Assembly (NCBI GenBank): GCA_017987975.1
Contig: JAGNSQ010000006.1
Span: 1-58,220, forward strand
DNA length: 58,220 nucleotides
Source: Saprospiraceae bacterium
GTDB lineage: Bacteria > Bacteroidota > Bacteroidia > Chitinophagales > Saprospiraceae
Reading direction: 5' to 3'
The notes under the pieces were generated by a model, which was not told where the DNA came from, made no database searches, and saw only the letters and a program-made list of their open reading frames with translations. This document shows positions 35,901-44,118 of the stretch, piece after piece (position 1 is the first letter of the stretch; the number at the start of each line of letters is the position of its first letter). A program made the translations under genes and the position numbers.

Positions 35901-37497
35901 TGGCAATTTCACAGATTGTTCGTACCTGGTAACTGTTAAAGAGTGTAAGGCACCAACTCCGGTTTGTTTGTACGGATTGTCTACCAATCTTGAAGACAAT
36001 GGCACGGGAGGAGCATCAATAATCTGGGCTAAGGATTTTAACAACCATAGTTATGATAATTGCACTTCTGAAGTGGATCTAAAATTTTCATTTTCTACCA
36101 ATATAAATAACACAAGCCTGACACTTACCTGCGCAAATGAAGGTGTTTACAACCTAAGCATGTGGGTCACAGACAATGATGGCAATCAAGCCAGATGTAA
36201 TACTTTTATCAAAGTAACGGATAATAAAAATCTATGCCCTGATACGATAGGAGGCAATGGCATTCCTGGTTTGTCAGTTGCGGGTAGAATAACTACAGAA
36301 GAACAAGCCATGGTAAAGGGCATTAAAGTTAGCCTAACAGATCAAACCAATGCTATGTGGGCTGAATCTGATGAAACGGGCAACTTTATGATCGATAATG
36401 TACTGCCAATGGGTGACTATCAATTGAAGCCTCAAAAAAATGATGAATGGCAGAATGGAATTTCTACCATAGACCTGGTCATGATTCAACGCCATATATT
36501 AAATGCCGCCAAATTGAACAGTCCGTACAAAATGATCGCGGCAGATGCCAACAATGATCAAAAGATCAGCGCTTCAGATTTGGTTGCTCTGAGAAAACTT
36601 ATACTTGGTCTGGAGTCAGAAATTAGCGGAAATACCTCTTGGAGATTTGTTCCAAAATCATTCCTATTCGCAGATCCGTCACAACCCTGGCCTTTTACTG
36701 AGACGGTAGAGTTGAACGATATCGATGTCAATCTTTTGGACAATGATTTTATTGCAATTAAAACAGGTGACGTCAATGGTACAGTGAGCAATACATTTAC
36801 GCAAAAGACTGCAGATAACAGAACCCGTAATTATGCCGATTTGGTTTTTAAAGACCAATATTTTGAAGCGGGTAGATATGTCAATGTACCTGTTACGTTA
36901 GACCATAACGGAAGCTTTACCGCCATTCAAACCGGACTTAAATTAGATACAAGACATCTTGAATTTGCCGGCATTTTGGATGAGTCAATCGCCTTGCCTA
37001 AAGAATCCTACAGATATGATTTGAATACAGGAATGCTTTACATAGCACATCTTGAAGCCAATCCTATAAATCTAAGGCCAGGAGCTGTGTTGTTCATCCT
37101 CCAGTTTAAAACGCTGGAAAGTGGTAAACTTTCAAAAGCGTTGTCGCTGGATGCAGCCGTCTTTGACAACTTTCTGGTTGATGAAAACATAGCCCCCGTT
37201 TATTTGAATGTGAGAATGAATGATGATTTGGAAGCATTAACTGTCAATCAAAATACTCCGAATCCATTTGCTGAGTATACAGAGGTAAAATACTTTATTG
37301 CTGATGATGGCAAAGTTGAGATTACCATCTATGACAATGCTGGAATTATGATTTTTAATCAGGTGCGTCAATGCAATGCAGGAGTTAACCAGCTTCGCAT
37401 CGATCGTGAGCAACTGGGTGACAAACGAGGTGTATTTTTCCTTCACATAGCTACTGGTGAGCGTAAGGAAATTAAAAAACTGCTTCGATTAAATTGA
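32926..37497 (+). CDS. Large secreted T9SS protein with HYR, dockerin and cohesin-like domains
   Basis: The product is 1523 residues from ATG 32926. The frame extends upstream to 32818, but that region contains the promoter, and 32926 gives a proper signal peptide (MKKPIIFSIAV ... ANSASAQ). The N-terminal domain (about 35-180) is unassigned. Several HYR-type modules follow (VTIQCTVPAAA, PPVITDPADITAGTDAGVC, SVSFCCADVN-like cysteine-rich strands), to about 1130. A dockerin-like unit (about 1177-1235) has the calcium loop DANNDQKISASDL. A cohesin-like beta domain (about 1300-1430; VPVTLDHNGSFTAIQTGLKL) and a T9SS sorting domain (about 1440-1523; NTPNPF ... ITIYDNAG) complete it. It is probably exported and attached to or released from the surface. 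No catalytic site was recognised. Confidence 0.85.
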   Translation: MKKPIIFSIAVKTRKYVYLLFMAVCTIFAANSASAQIDFVVNSAVFSPTNISIGETATLTSNVMINPTSPAGGGQLAVGCLEIVISMPAPKQYVPQGGAAAVSAMGFGASFDWTYSAIDNSLYGYNNVILPAGSGGDIIVTVEGLVITGVPAISTVNASDFANCTVTNDGSNDSRSASLSVNHSVELSCKSDTVFFYDVTAMGIVIRASDLYNSASTTPACEPLTFFLYDSIRREPDSLVYGLNDLFDPPTCIVLTTKDDCGDSLNCKVLISILDTLPPQIFCPLPDTVCDLNLVPLPFGTLAEFEAAGGDVSDETFSVFIPASFFSWIGDDTTTTGCNRTIERQYRIEDWFGNADTCSQFFVIKDANGLNCGPAVTVNTDPGLCSAVVLLNAPVHKNCEVDTFYNNGPANNTYPLGTTNVTFTLITACNDTFTCIKQVIVSDSIYPVLRCPTDVTIQCTVPAAAVTFAQYTAQGGLAEDNCSINPASISSIDSPAVGTCPRTVVRTYFVSDQSGNAASCQQNITLNDTTPPVITDPADITAGTDAGVCQAVVNLLNPTVTDNCNGGTTLVRNPAGNVFQSGITMVTWTATDACGNTSTQTQNITVVDDEAPNINCKGPLDLNLSYGDNYKTALSLLLSYSDNCPLPLIVKARRMDVVCAPNGDQWLDTVRFCCADVNLTQQVIVRVTDAAGNSNTCMVAITVKDKLAPVLEEPLPNITVSCDYDIHLNDLEEFGTIVFNSSDRAEIEIDDPLFIGPKYDGWVTDNCTSSLNLAELPPLDQRGPHNNGNIIRRFVVTDGAGNTLAIQQIITIIDADPLTIDDIHWPADTSYTDCTAIPPDTTLTGSPFFDNDDICTLPAASYKDQIFDDPTSGCVYIRRKWKVIDWAQYVPNTTTGVWEHIQDIHLVNNVKPVFTSSCADRTICAVNAECDAVLRLGAHATDDCTDVQDLTFDYKVDTDNNGTVDHFATDDTFAIRLPRGIHKISWRVEDRCGNFTDCSYLVTVKECKAPTPVCLYGLSTNLEDNGTGGASIIWAKDFNNHSYDNCTSEVDLKFSFSTNINNTSLTLTCANEGVYNLSMWVTDNDGNQARCNTFIKVTDNKNLCPDTIGGNGIPGLSVAGRITTEEQAMVKGIKVSLTDQTNAMWAESDETGNFMIDNVLPMGDYQLKPQKNDEWQNGISTIDLVMIQRHILNAAKLNSPYKMIAADANNDQKISASDLVALRKLILGLESEISGNTSWRFVPKSFLFADPSQPWPFTETVELNDIDVNLLDNDFIAIKTGDVNGTVSNTFTQKTADNRTRNYADLVFKDQYFEAGRYVNVPVTLDHNGSFTAIQTGLKLDTRHLEFAGILDESIALPKESYRYDLNTGMLYIAHLEANPINLRPGAVLFILQFKTLESGKLSKALSLDAAVFDNFLVDENIAPVYLNVRMNDDLEALTVNQNTPNPFAEYTEVKYFIADDGKVEITIYDNAGIMIFNQVRQCNAGVNQLRIDREQLGDKRGVFFLHIATGERKEIKKLLRLN

Positions 37498-37537
37498 TTT
37501 AAACTACCATCCTAGATAAAACCGATTTGAGAGTGAT

Positions 37538-37567
37538 AGGCCGGACAAGTTCCGGCCTTTCTTTTTT
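37538..37567 (+). terminator. Rho-independent terminator of the HYR/dockerin gene
   Basis: AGGCCGGA (37538-37545) pairs perfectly with TCCGGCCT (37551-37558) around a 5-nt loop, followed by TTCTTTTTT. It lies 40 nt after the stop codon. Confidence 0.9.
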
Positions 37568-37579
37568 AACAAAATACGC

Positions 37580-37587
37580 TATTTTTG
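37580..37587 (+). promoter_or_regulatory. -7 element of the NTF2-like gene
   Basis: TATTTTTG matches TAnnTTTG directly after the preceding terminator. No TTG is found about 20 nt upstream, where the terminator stem lies. It overlaps a TTG codon at 37585, which therefore cannot be the translation start. Confidence 0.5.
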
Positions 37588-37602
37588 TGCAAAATACTAC
37601 AC

Positions 37603-38028
37603 ATGTACTTATCAATGATTTTTGTCCTTATGTTTTCTTTTTTTCAACCTATTCAGACTCAGGAAGAAATTAAGCAGGAGCTCAATCAAAAATTGGCTGC
37701 ATTTGAGGTTGCTATGAAAAACAAAGATTTAGACAGAGTGTTATCCTTTTTTGAAAAGGATGGGGCGTATGGGCAAGTGAAAGGCAGGCAGGAAATCAAG
37801 AGGGTTTTGAAATCATATTTCAATAATGAAATCATTTCCTATACCATGCGCACAGATAAAATCACTATTACTCATCCATTGTCAAACCATACAGGAATAA
37901 TGACACAGGAAATTGTAATAAATGGAGTTTATAAAAAAAGTAATGGAGTTTTCCGCATTATTTGGCACCAGGTTAACGGAAATTGGGCAATTCAATACCT
38001 CGACATTGCCCAGGATAATTCCTATTAA
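37603..38028 (+). CDS. Secreted NTF2/SnoaL-like protein
   Basis: About 141 residues from ATG 37603 (a second ATG at 37615 is possible). A signal peptide (LSMIFVLMFSFFQPIQTQ) precedes an NTF2-like fold: helices EEIKQELNQKLAAFEVAMKNKDLDRVLSFF, then GQVKGRQEIKRVLKSYF, and strands ending in FRIIWHQVNGNWAIQYLDIAQ. This is the plan of SnoaL/DUF4440 proteins, which are diverse binding or enzyme folds. Its substrate is unknown. It sits alone between two terminators. Confidence 0.75.
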   Translation: MYLSMIFVLMFSFFQPIQTQEEIKQELNQKLAAFEVAMKNKDLDRVLSFFEKDGAYGQVKGRQEIKRVLKSYFNNEIISYTMRTDKITITHPLSNHTGIMTQEIVINGVYKKSNGVFRIIWHQVNGNWAIQYLDIAQDNSY

Positions 38029-38069
38029 GGCCAGAATTACAATCCAACGGACCTTTAACCTATTTAGCC

Positions 38070-38099
38070 AGAACATTTCAAAAAGGATGTTCTATTTTT
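38070..38099 (+). terminator. Probable terminator of the NTF2-like gene
   Basis: AGAACAT (38070-38076) pairs with ATGTTCT (38087-38093) around a 10-nt loop, followed by ATTTTTA. The stem is AT-rich, so strength is moderate. Confidence 0.6.
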
Positions 38100-38118
38100 A
38101 CCAAAACATATTTCACCT

Positions 38119-40596
38119 ATGAAGTCCATTTTCCACGTTTTTGTCATGGCGCTTTTGTTTTTCTCATGTACGCGAAAGATGGAACATGTAGAACAGCAAT
38201 ATAAATTTGAACCTGCTGAAACCGTATTTTTGGCAAAACAATTTCCAGCACTATGGCCTGATTATGAGGCGATGGATCAAGCCCATGAAATGGCAAAACG
38301 GAAGGTGGCTGCCGGCCAGCGCACAGATGGAGTTTGGACCTTGCAAGGTCCTGGCAACATCGGTGCCAGGATCAATACCATTGCGATGCATCCACAGGAT
38401 AAAAACATTCTTTATGCAGGTTTTGCAGATGGAGGGCTTTGGAAGACTACGGATGGAGGAAAGAACTGGGCACCTATTTTTGACAATGAAATCTGGCAAA
38501 GTATAGGTAGTATTTGTATTGATCCCAATGATGGTAACACTGTTTACATTGGAACAGGTGATCCCAATGTGTCAGGATATCCAAGAGCTGGGGGAGGCAT
38601 TTACAAAAGTGTGAATGGGGGGCTAACCTGGCAATTGATGGGCTTAGAGGCAACCCGGATTATATCCAGAATTGTAATGCCCAAAAATCAACCTAACACC
38701 CTTTATGTATCGGCCATGGGGACACCTTTTTTTAAAAATCAGGACAAAGGAGTTTATAAGAGTACCAATGGTGGCCAATCCTGGGAACAAGTTTTATTTA
38801 TCAATGACAGCACGGGTGTGTCTGAGCTTGTTATCCACCCCACTAATCCCAATAAGTTGTATGCAGTTGGTTGGAACAGAGTGAGAAATTATGAGAAATC
38901 ACTGGTATCTGGTCCCGATGCCAAAGTATATAGAACCGATGATGGCGGGCAGAACTGGACACAACTTAAAAATGGCCTGCCCGTTGACAATTTTACAAGA
39001 ATGGGCATCTGCATATCAGAAAGCAATCCCAACGTGGTTTATGTTCAATACACAAATGCACAAACCTTGAATTTGGAAGCTATTTATAAATCAACAGATG
39101 GCGGTGATAGCTGGGTCCTTCATACACAAGACATCCAGAATGGATTACCCAACAGCGCTTTGGGTGGCTTTGGGTGGTATTTTGGTAAAATCAGGGTCAA
39201 CCCTGAAGATGAAAATGACCTGTTTTTGCTTGGCGTTGGTATATATCGATATGATGCCAATATTAATTTGTGGTATTCAGTGAATGATGACAATGCTGAA
39301 CTTAACCCACACGCGGATAAACACGATATGATTTTTAAGGATGACACTCTTTACCTGGCAACAGACGGTGGCTTGTACAAATCAAATTTATATGGCAGTA
39401 CCAAATGGATTGACATTGAAAATATTCCTACCACACAATTTTACAGAACTGCATTTAACCCCCATCAGCCAAATATATACTATGGCGGAGCTCAAGACAA
39501 CGGCACTTCTTCAGGATCTGGAGTGGATGTTGACAACTGGCAAAGATTATTTGGTGGAGACGGCTTTCAAATGGCTTTTAGAACTGATAATCCTGATGTC
39601 ATTTATGCAGAGACCCAAAATGGAAACTTAGCCGTTTCGCTAGATGGAGGTAATTCCTGGTCCGGTGCCAGAGATGGTTTATCGGGAAGCCGTCATTGGG
39701 ACATGCAATACATTATTAGTAGTCACAATGAGGATGTATTGTACACAGGTACCGATAAATTTTATAAATCGAATGTTGGTATCATCCCTCAGTGGGAAGC
39801 CATTAGCGACGATTTAGTTGATAAATCATTCAATGCCTTGATTCACCAATTCACCTGCCTAACGGAATCTCCATTGGATGCAGGCGTTTTGTATTGTGGT
39901 ACTAGCGATGCGATGGTCTGGAACACAAAAGATGGAGGCACTACGTGGAACAGAATCACCAACGGACTACCTACTCGATATATTTCATCCATCAAAGCAT
40001 CACCCGCTGTGGCTTCACGTGTTTATGTAACGCTTACAGGATATAAGGCTGACGACAATACAGCTCATATTTTCAGGAGTGATAACTATGGAAAAGACTG
40101 GACAGCCATCGGAGGAAATCTGCCACCCTACGCCATTAATGATGTGCTGGTATATCCAAATGGCAATGATGATGTGCTTTTTGTAGCAACCGATGGGGGT
40201 ATCTATATTACCACGAATGCGGGCTCAGGGTGGGAAAGACTCGGCAACAATCTTCCATTGATTCCGGTCTTTGATATGGATTATAATCCGGTCAACAATG
40301 AGCTGATAGCCGCTACCTTTGCCCGGGGCATCCAAACTTTCCGGTTGGATCAAATTGGTGTTGGATTGGAAACCGGCACCAAGGAAACAACTCTTCTTTG
40401 GTCCATATATCCGGGAGTTGCCCACGATGTCATTGAAATCAAAGGAGAAAGCCCTGAAACAATTGAAGTGTATGACATCAAGGGCAAGCTTATAAACCAT
40501 CTTCAAAAGCCAACATCCATTGACATTTCTGCCTATAAGCCTGGCATCTATTTTGTAAAATCGGGAAATAAGATTCAAAAATTCCTTAAATTTTAA
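38119..40596 (+). CDS. BNR/sortilin-type beta-propeller protein with lipobox and T9SS sorting domain
   Basis: The product is 825 residues. The N-terminus (MKSIFHVFVMALLFFSC) is a lipoprotein signal with its Cys at residue 17. From about 75 to 740 it is made of BNR/VPS10-like repeats, each with a GGLWKTTDGGKNW-type Asp-box (also YKSVNGGLTWQL, VWNTKDGGTTWN, YITTNAGSGWE). These form one or two large propellers as in sialidase- and sortilin-like proteins, but no sialidase catalytic residues were identified. The last 80 residues (from about 745) form a T9SS-type sorting domain (IEVYDIKGKLI, KPGIYFVKSGNKIQKFLKF). Having both a lipobox and a T9SS tail is unusual. The ligand is unknown. Confidence 0.85.
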   Translation: MKSIFHVFVMALLFFSCTRKMEHVEQQYKFEPAETVFLAKQFPALWPDYEAMDQAHEMAKRKVAAGQRTDGVWTLQGPGNIGARINTIAMHPQDKNILYAGFADGGLWKTTDGGKNWAPIFDNEIWQSIGSICIDPNDGNTVYIGTGDPNVSGYPRAGGGIYKSVNGGLTWQLMGLEATRIISRIVMPKNQPNTLYVSAMGTPFFKNQDKGVYKSTNGGQSWEQVLFINDSTGVSELVIHPTNPNKLYAVGWNRVRNYEKSLVSGPDAKVYRTDDGGQNWTQLKNGLPVDNFTRMGICISESNPNVVYVQYTNAQTLNLEAIYKSTDGGDSWVLHTQDIQNGLPNSALGGFGWYFGKIRVNPEDENDLFLLGVGIYRYDANINLWYSVNDDNAELNPHADKHDMIFKDDTLYLATDGGLYKSNLYGSTKWIDIENIPTTQFYRTAFNPHQPNIYYGGAQDNGTSSGSGVDVDNWQRLFGGDGFQMAFRTDNPDVIYAETQNGNLAVSLDGGNSWSGARDGLSGSRHWDMQYIISSHNEDVLYTGTDKFYKSNVGIIPQWEAISDDLVDKSFNALIHQFTCLTESPLDAGVLYCGTSDAMVWNTKDGGTTWNRITNGLPTRYISSIKASPAVASRVYVTLTGYKADDNTAHIFRSDNYGKDWTAIGGNLPPYAINDVLVYPNGNDDVLFVATDGGIYITTNAGSGWERLGNNLPLIPVFDMDYNPVNNELIAATFARGIQTFRLDQIGVGLETGTKETTLLWSIYPGVAHDVIEIKGESPETIEVYDIKGKLINHLQKPTSIDISAYKPGIYFVKSGNKIQKFLKF

Positions 40597-40719
40597 CTTT
40601 GGGGTTTCCTTGCAAATTGGCTTGAAAGCCTTTGGTATATTGCAACATTCTGCAGCATCGATTCCGGTGCTTAGATACATTACCAAATGGAAATAGTCCT
40701 TAATTCACCCTGAATATCC

Positions 40720-40727
40720 TATTTTTG
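40720..40727 (+). promoter_or_regulatory. -7 element of thrA
   Basis: TATTTTTG matches TAnnTTTG. Transcription would start near 40734, which places the upstream TTG at 40725 outside the message and supports the GTG at 40749 as the start. No clear TTG -33 element is present. Confidence 0.5.
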
Positions 40728-40748
40728 TGTTCAAATCAGAATTACAAA

Positions 40749-43202
40749 GTGAAGATATTAAAATTTGGTGGCTCCTCAGTAGGCACACCCGAAAGGATCA
40801 ATGGCATCATTGACATACTAAAACCTCGGATTGAGGCCGGAGAAAGTTTGGCCTTGGTATTCTCTGCTTTCAGTGGAGTAACAGATAGTTTAATAGCTAT
40901 GAGTGATCAGGCTGCCACCGGTAAAGATGCCTTTTATGGCCAGTACCATCATTTTGTTGCCCGACACATTGAGGCCGCAGAAGCACTTTTAGGAGAAGAA
41001 GGATTTGCTACCATTAAGTCAGAATTAGATGAAACCCATCATAATCTTCTCAACTTATTAAAAGGCATCAACCTGGTTATGGAGGTTACACCTCGAACCA
41101 TGGATTATGTACTTAGTTTTGGAGAAAGAAATTCTAATTTTATCATTGCCAAAACCTTGCAACAACGTGGTTATAAAGTAGGCTACCTCGATGCCCGCAG
41201 AATCATTAAAACAAACAAAGAATTTGGGTCAGCAAAAGTGAATTTTGGCATTACAGATGGTTTGATTCGCGACCATTTTGTATCACAACCAGGCACCATA
41301 CAAATCGTAACCGGATTTATTGCTTCGGATGTAGGTGGACTTACCACCACCCTTGGCAGGGGAGGTTCGGATTATACTGCTGCTATTTTGGCGGGAGCCT
41401 TAAATGCAGCAGCTTTAGAAATTTGGACAGATGTAGATGGGGTATTAACTTGTGATCCGAGGAAGGTAAAAAAGGCCTTTACCCTTCCTTCTCTGAGTTA
41501 TGCAGAGGCAATGGAAATGTCGCACTTTGGCGCCAAAGTGATTTATCCACCGACCATACAACCCGCCTTACACAAGGGCATTCCTATTTATATTAAAAAT
41601 ACTTTCAACCCCTCCTTTCCAGGTACCCTCATTGACAAAGAAGCTGATCCCCATTTCAGGGCAGTTATCAAAGGCATTACCTCGCTTGGCAATATAGCCC
41701 TGCTACGGTTACAGGGCAGTGGTCTTTTTGGAGTTCCGGGGGTATCTGCAAGATTGTTTGGGGCACTGGGAAAGGCAAAGATCAATGTCATTCTCATTTC
41801 TCAGGCTTCTTCAGAGCATAGCATTTGTTTTGCAGTATCTCAATCTGATGCCGCAAAAGCCAGTCAGGCAATCTCAGACGAGTTTCAAAAAGAGATGGAG
41901 GCTGCGTTGGTGGATGACCCGCAAATAGAAAAAGAAAAATGTGTCTTGGCTGTAGTAGGGGAGGGCATGCGCCATGTTCCCGGTGTGGCTGGAAAATTGT
42001 TTGAATCTCTTGGTAAAAATGGAATCAACATAACAGCGATTGCCCAGGGATCATCAGAATTGAACATCAGTTTTGTCATAGATAAAAAAGACGAAGCCAA
42101 GGCGCTTAACATGATTCACGATTCATTCTTCTTATCTGACAACAGAAGGGTCAATCTGTTTGTTGTGGGCACAGGGCTGATTGGCTCTGCATTTCTTGAA
42201 CAACTAAAAAACCAGCGACAGCAATTGATAGATCAGTTCAAACTGGAACTCAATGTGGTGGGACTTTCCAATTCCAGAAAGATGATCATGAATGAAGAAG
42301 GAGTAAATCTGTCAGCGTGGAAGGAGAGCCTTGAAACAAACGGAAAAGAAGCCAATATTCCAGGATTCGTGGAGAGTATGAAAGAAATGAACCTGTCTAA
42401 CAGTGTTTTTATCGACAATACAGCAGATGGTAGCATACCCTCTTTGTATGCGGAAATCCTATCTTCCAATATTTCATTGGTTACACCCAATAAAATTGCC
42501 ACTTCTGCCAGCAATGAGGAGTACAAAAGACTTAAAAAACTAGCTGCTGATCGGAAAATTTTCTTTAAATATGAGACCAACGTTGGTGCAGGCTTGCCGG
42601 TTATTTCAACCATTCAAAACCTCATCAACAGCGGAGATAAGATCCTCAAAATTCAAGCCGTTATGTCGGGCTCTGTTTCTTTCATTTTTAATCAATTTGG
42701 GCCAGGAGTAAAATTCAGTGATCTTGTACTGAAAGCCAGGGAACTGGGATATACCGAACCCGATCCTAGAGAAGACCTAAGTGGTGCGGATGTAAGGAGA
42801 AAAATTATTATTCTCACTCGAGAAAGCGGCTATGACATCGAATCGGCTGATGTGAATTTGAAAGCTGTGTTACCTGATGACTTGATGGAGGCTCCTGATG
42901 TAAGTAGCTTTTTAACAAATCTTCCTTCAATTGACCAGACAATGGCGGAAAAGGCTGCTGAAGCGGCACAAAAAAGTGAAGTGCTCAGGTATATAGGAAC
43001 CATGGAAAATGGAAAAGCCAGTATTGATGTATCTTCCGTCAATAGCGCCAGCCCATTTTATAATCTGGACGGCAGTGACAATCTATTTGTAATTACCACA
43101 GAAAGGTATAAAACGAGGCCCATCATCATTCGGGGCCCTGGCGCTGGTGCTGAGGTGACTGCGGCAGGTGTTTTTGCAGATGTACTGATGGCCTTTGTTT
43201 AA
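40749..43202 (+). CDS. thrA: Bifunctional aspartate kinase / homoserine dehydrogenase, GTG start
   Basis: The 817-residue protein catalyses the first and third steps from aspartate to homoserine (threonine and methionine synthesis). Aspartate kinase occupies about 1-290 (KILKFGGSSVGT at the start; TTLGRGGSDYTA; EIWTDVDGV). Two ACT regulatory modules follow (about 310-455; GLFGVPGVSARLFGALGKAKINV and MRHVPGVAGKLFESLGKNGINI), which in this family bind threonine for feedback inhibition. Homoserine dehydrogenase follows from about 465 (VVGTGLIGSAFLEQL NAD-binding turn; GYTEPDPREDLSGADVRRK). The GTG at 40749 is chosen because it gives the standard N-terminus and an upstream TTG lies in the promoter. 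thrB and thrC are not adjacent, and no leader-peptide attenuator is seen. Confidence 0.95.
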   Translation: MKILKFGGSSVGTPERINGIIDILKPRIEAGESLALVFSAFSGVTDSLIAMSDQAATGKDAFYGQYHHFVARHIEAAEALLGEEGFATIKSELDETHHNLLNLLKGINLVMEVTPRTMDYVLSFGERNSNFIIAKTLQQRGYKVGYLDARRIIKTNKEFGSAKVNFGITDGLIRDHFVSQPGTIQIVTGFIASDVGGLTTTLGRGGSDYTAAILAGALNAAALEIWTDVDGVLTCDPRKVKKAFTLPSLSYAEAMEMSHFGAKVIYPPTIQPALHKGIPIYIKNTFNPSFPGTLIDKEADPHFRAVIKGITSLGNIALLRLQGSGLFGVPGVSARLFGALGKAKINVILISQASSEHSICFAVSQSDAAKASQAISDEFQKEMEAALVDDPQIEKEKCVLAVVGEGMRHVPGVAGKLFESLGKNGINITAIAQGSSELNISFVIDKKDEAKALNMIHDSFFLSDNRRVNLFVVGTGLIGSAFLEQLKNQRQQLIDQFKLELNVVGLSNSRKMIMNEEGVNLSAWKESLETNGKEANIPGFVESMKEMNLSNSVFIDNTADGSIPSLYAEILSSNISLVTPNKIATSASNEEYKRLKKLAADRKIFFKYETNVGAGLPVISTIQNLINSGDKILKIQAVMSGSVSFIFNQFGPGVKFSDLVLKARELGYTEPDPREDLSGADVRRKIIILTRESGYDIESADVNLKAVLPDDLMEAPDVSSFLTNLPSIDQTMAEKAAEAAQKSEVLRYIGTMENGKASIDVSSVNSASPFYNLDGSDNLFVITTERYKTRPIIIRGPGAGAEVTAAGVFADVLMAFV

Positions 43203-43352
43203 AATGAAAATTATATAGTTAGTTTTCTCATAATTTACATATATTTCATAAATAATTAATATTTAAAACATTGATATATAATCTTTTTTGTATTCTCTAA
43301 AAGATTAATTCATTTAATATATGAAAAATGTTAATATGTAAGACAAACGTAT

Positions 43353-43360
43353 TATCTTTG
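43353..43360 (+). promoter_or_regulatory. -7 element of the small secreted protein gene
   Basis: TATCTTTG matches TAnnTTTG within a very AT-rich spacer (43203-43445). It is preceded by TTAATATGT (43331-43339) and followed by TACTTC, both echoing the promoter region of the HYR/dockerin gene. Predicted leader about 80 nt. Confidence 0.55.
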
Positions 43361-43445
43361 TACTTCAGGTGGAGATGCTTTTTCATTTTCCATTTATGAT
43401 ACTAACATCATTTCTTTTCGTTTTAACATCAAAATATTAATTAAC

Positions 43446-44015
43446 ATGATTAAAAAACTAAGTTTGTTTTTTCTTTTGTGTTTTGGATTCGGTTACCCTG
43501 CTTTGAAAGCTCAGGTAATGGCTGCCAGTTATGAGCTAGTTTACGATGAAAAAGAAAAACACTTTGATGTTTACCTTGTCGTACTAGAAGGCAGTGCTTC
43601 TACTACACGCCATCGGGTACAATTTAATTCTCAGGTTTCCCTCATCGTACCAACTGGGGCTGTTGTGGAAGTTGTTCAAAACCACAATCCTTTCCAGGAC
43701 AATCAGCAATATAAGGGTACCAAGCCCCTCATTTGGGAGTTGGTAAAACCTTTGATAGCACCAGTACCCAGTCCTAAAAATGATTTTTATGCAATTCGCC
43801 CTGTCTTATTTCCCTCTTCATTTTACAATGATGTCAACCAGGGAGATAAAATTAAATTATTCACATTAAACATCACCTCAGACAACATTAAAGGAGTCAG
43901 GTTGTTTAACAATGGTGTAGATCCGGGACCTGAAGTTACGGGCATGTTGGGCAGAGATTTTAACAATGGATTTTGTATGGGAGGACCTGCACAACTCTAT
44001 AAAAAGCTAGACTAA
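43446..44015 (+). CDS. Small secreted beta-domain protein of unknown function
   Basis: The 189-residue precursor has a signal peptide (about 1-22, MIKKLSLFFLLCFGFGYPALKAQ, cut after KAQ). The mature part is one beta-rich domain (YELVYDEKEKHFDVYLVVLEG, RVQFNSQVSLIVPTG, DKIKLFTLNI, GVRLFNNGVDPGPEVTGMLG, NGFCMGGPAQLY). It resembles, from memory, a domain found at the start of larger Saprospiraceae surface proteins; here it stands alone without a T9SS tail. A cohesin-like or carbohydrate-binding fold is possible but unproven. Followed by a terminator and transcribed from its own promoter. Confidence 0.65.
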   Translation: MIKKLSLFFLLCFGFGYPALKAQVMAASYELVYDEKEKHFDVYLVVLEGSASTTRHRVQFNSQVSLIVPTGAVVEVVQNHNPFQDNQQYKGTKPLIWELVKPLIAPVPSPKNDFYAIRPVLFPSSFYNDVNQGDKIKLFTLNITSDNIKGVRLFNNGVDPGPEVTGMLGRDFNNGFCMGGPAQLYKKLD

Positions 44016-44071
44016 CGACCTCAAGATAAATTATCTGTCGGCCCAAAGCTGATTTTAAAATTGGATAAAGT

Positions 44072-44105
44072 CCTTGCCACAATTCAATGCGGCAAGGCTT
44101 TTTTT
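44072..44105 (+). terminator. Rho-independent terminator after the small secreted protein gene
   Basis: CCTTGCC (44072-44078) pairs with GGCAAGG (44091-44097) around a 12-nt loop, followed by CTTTTTTT. It lies just before the stop codon of the convergent serine hydrolase gene. Confidence 0.85.
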
Positions 44106-44118
44106 ATTGAGTTAAACC

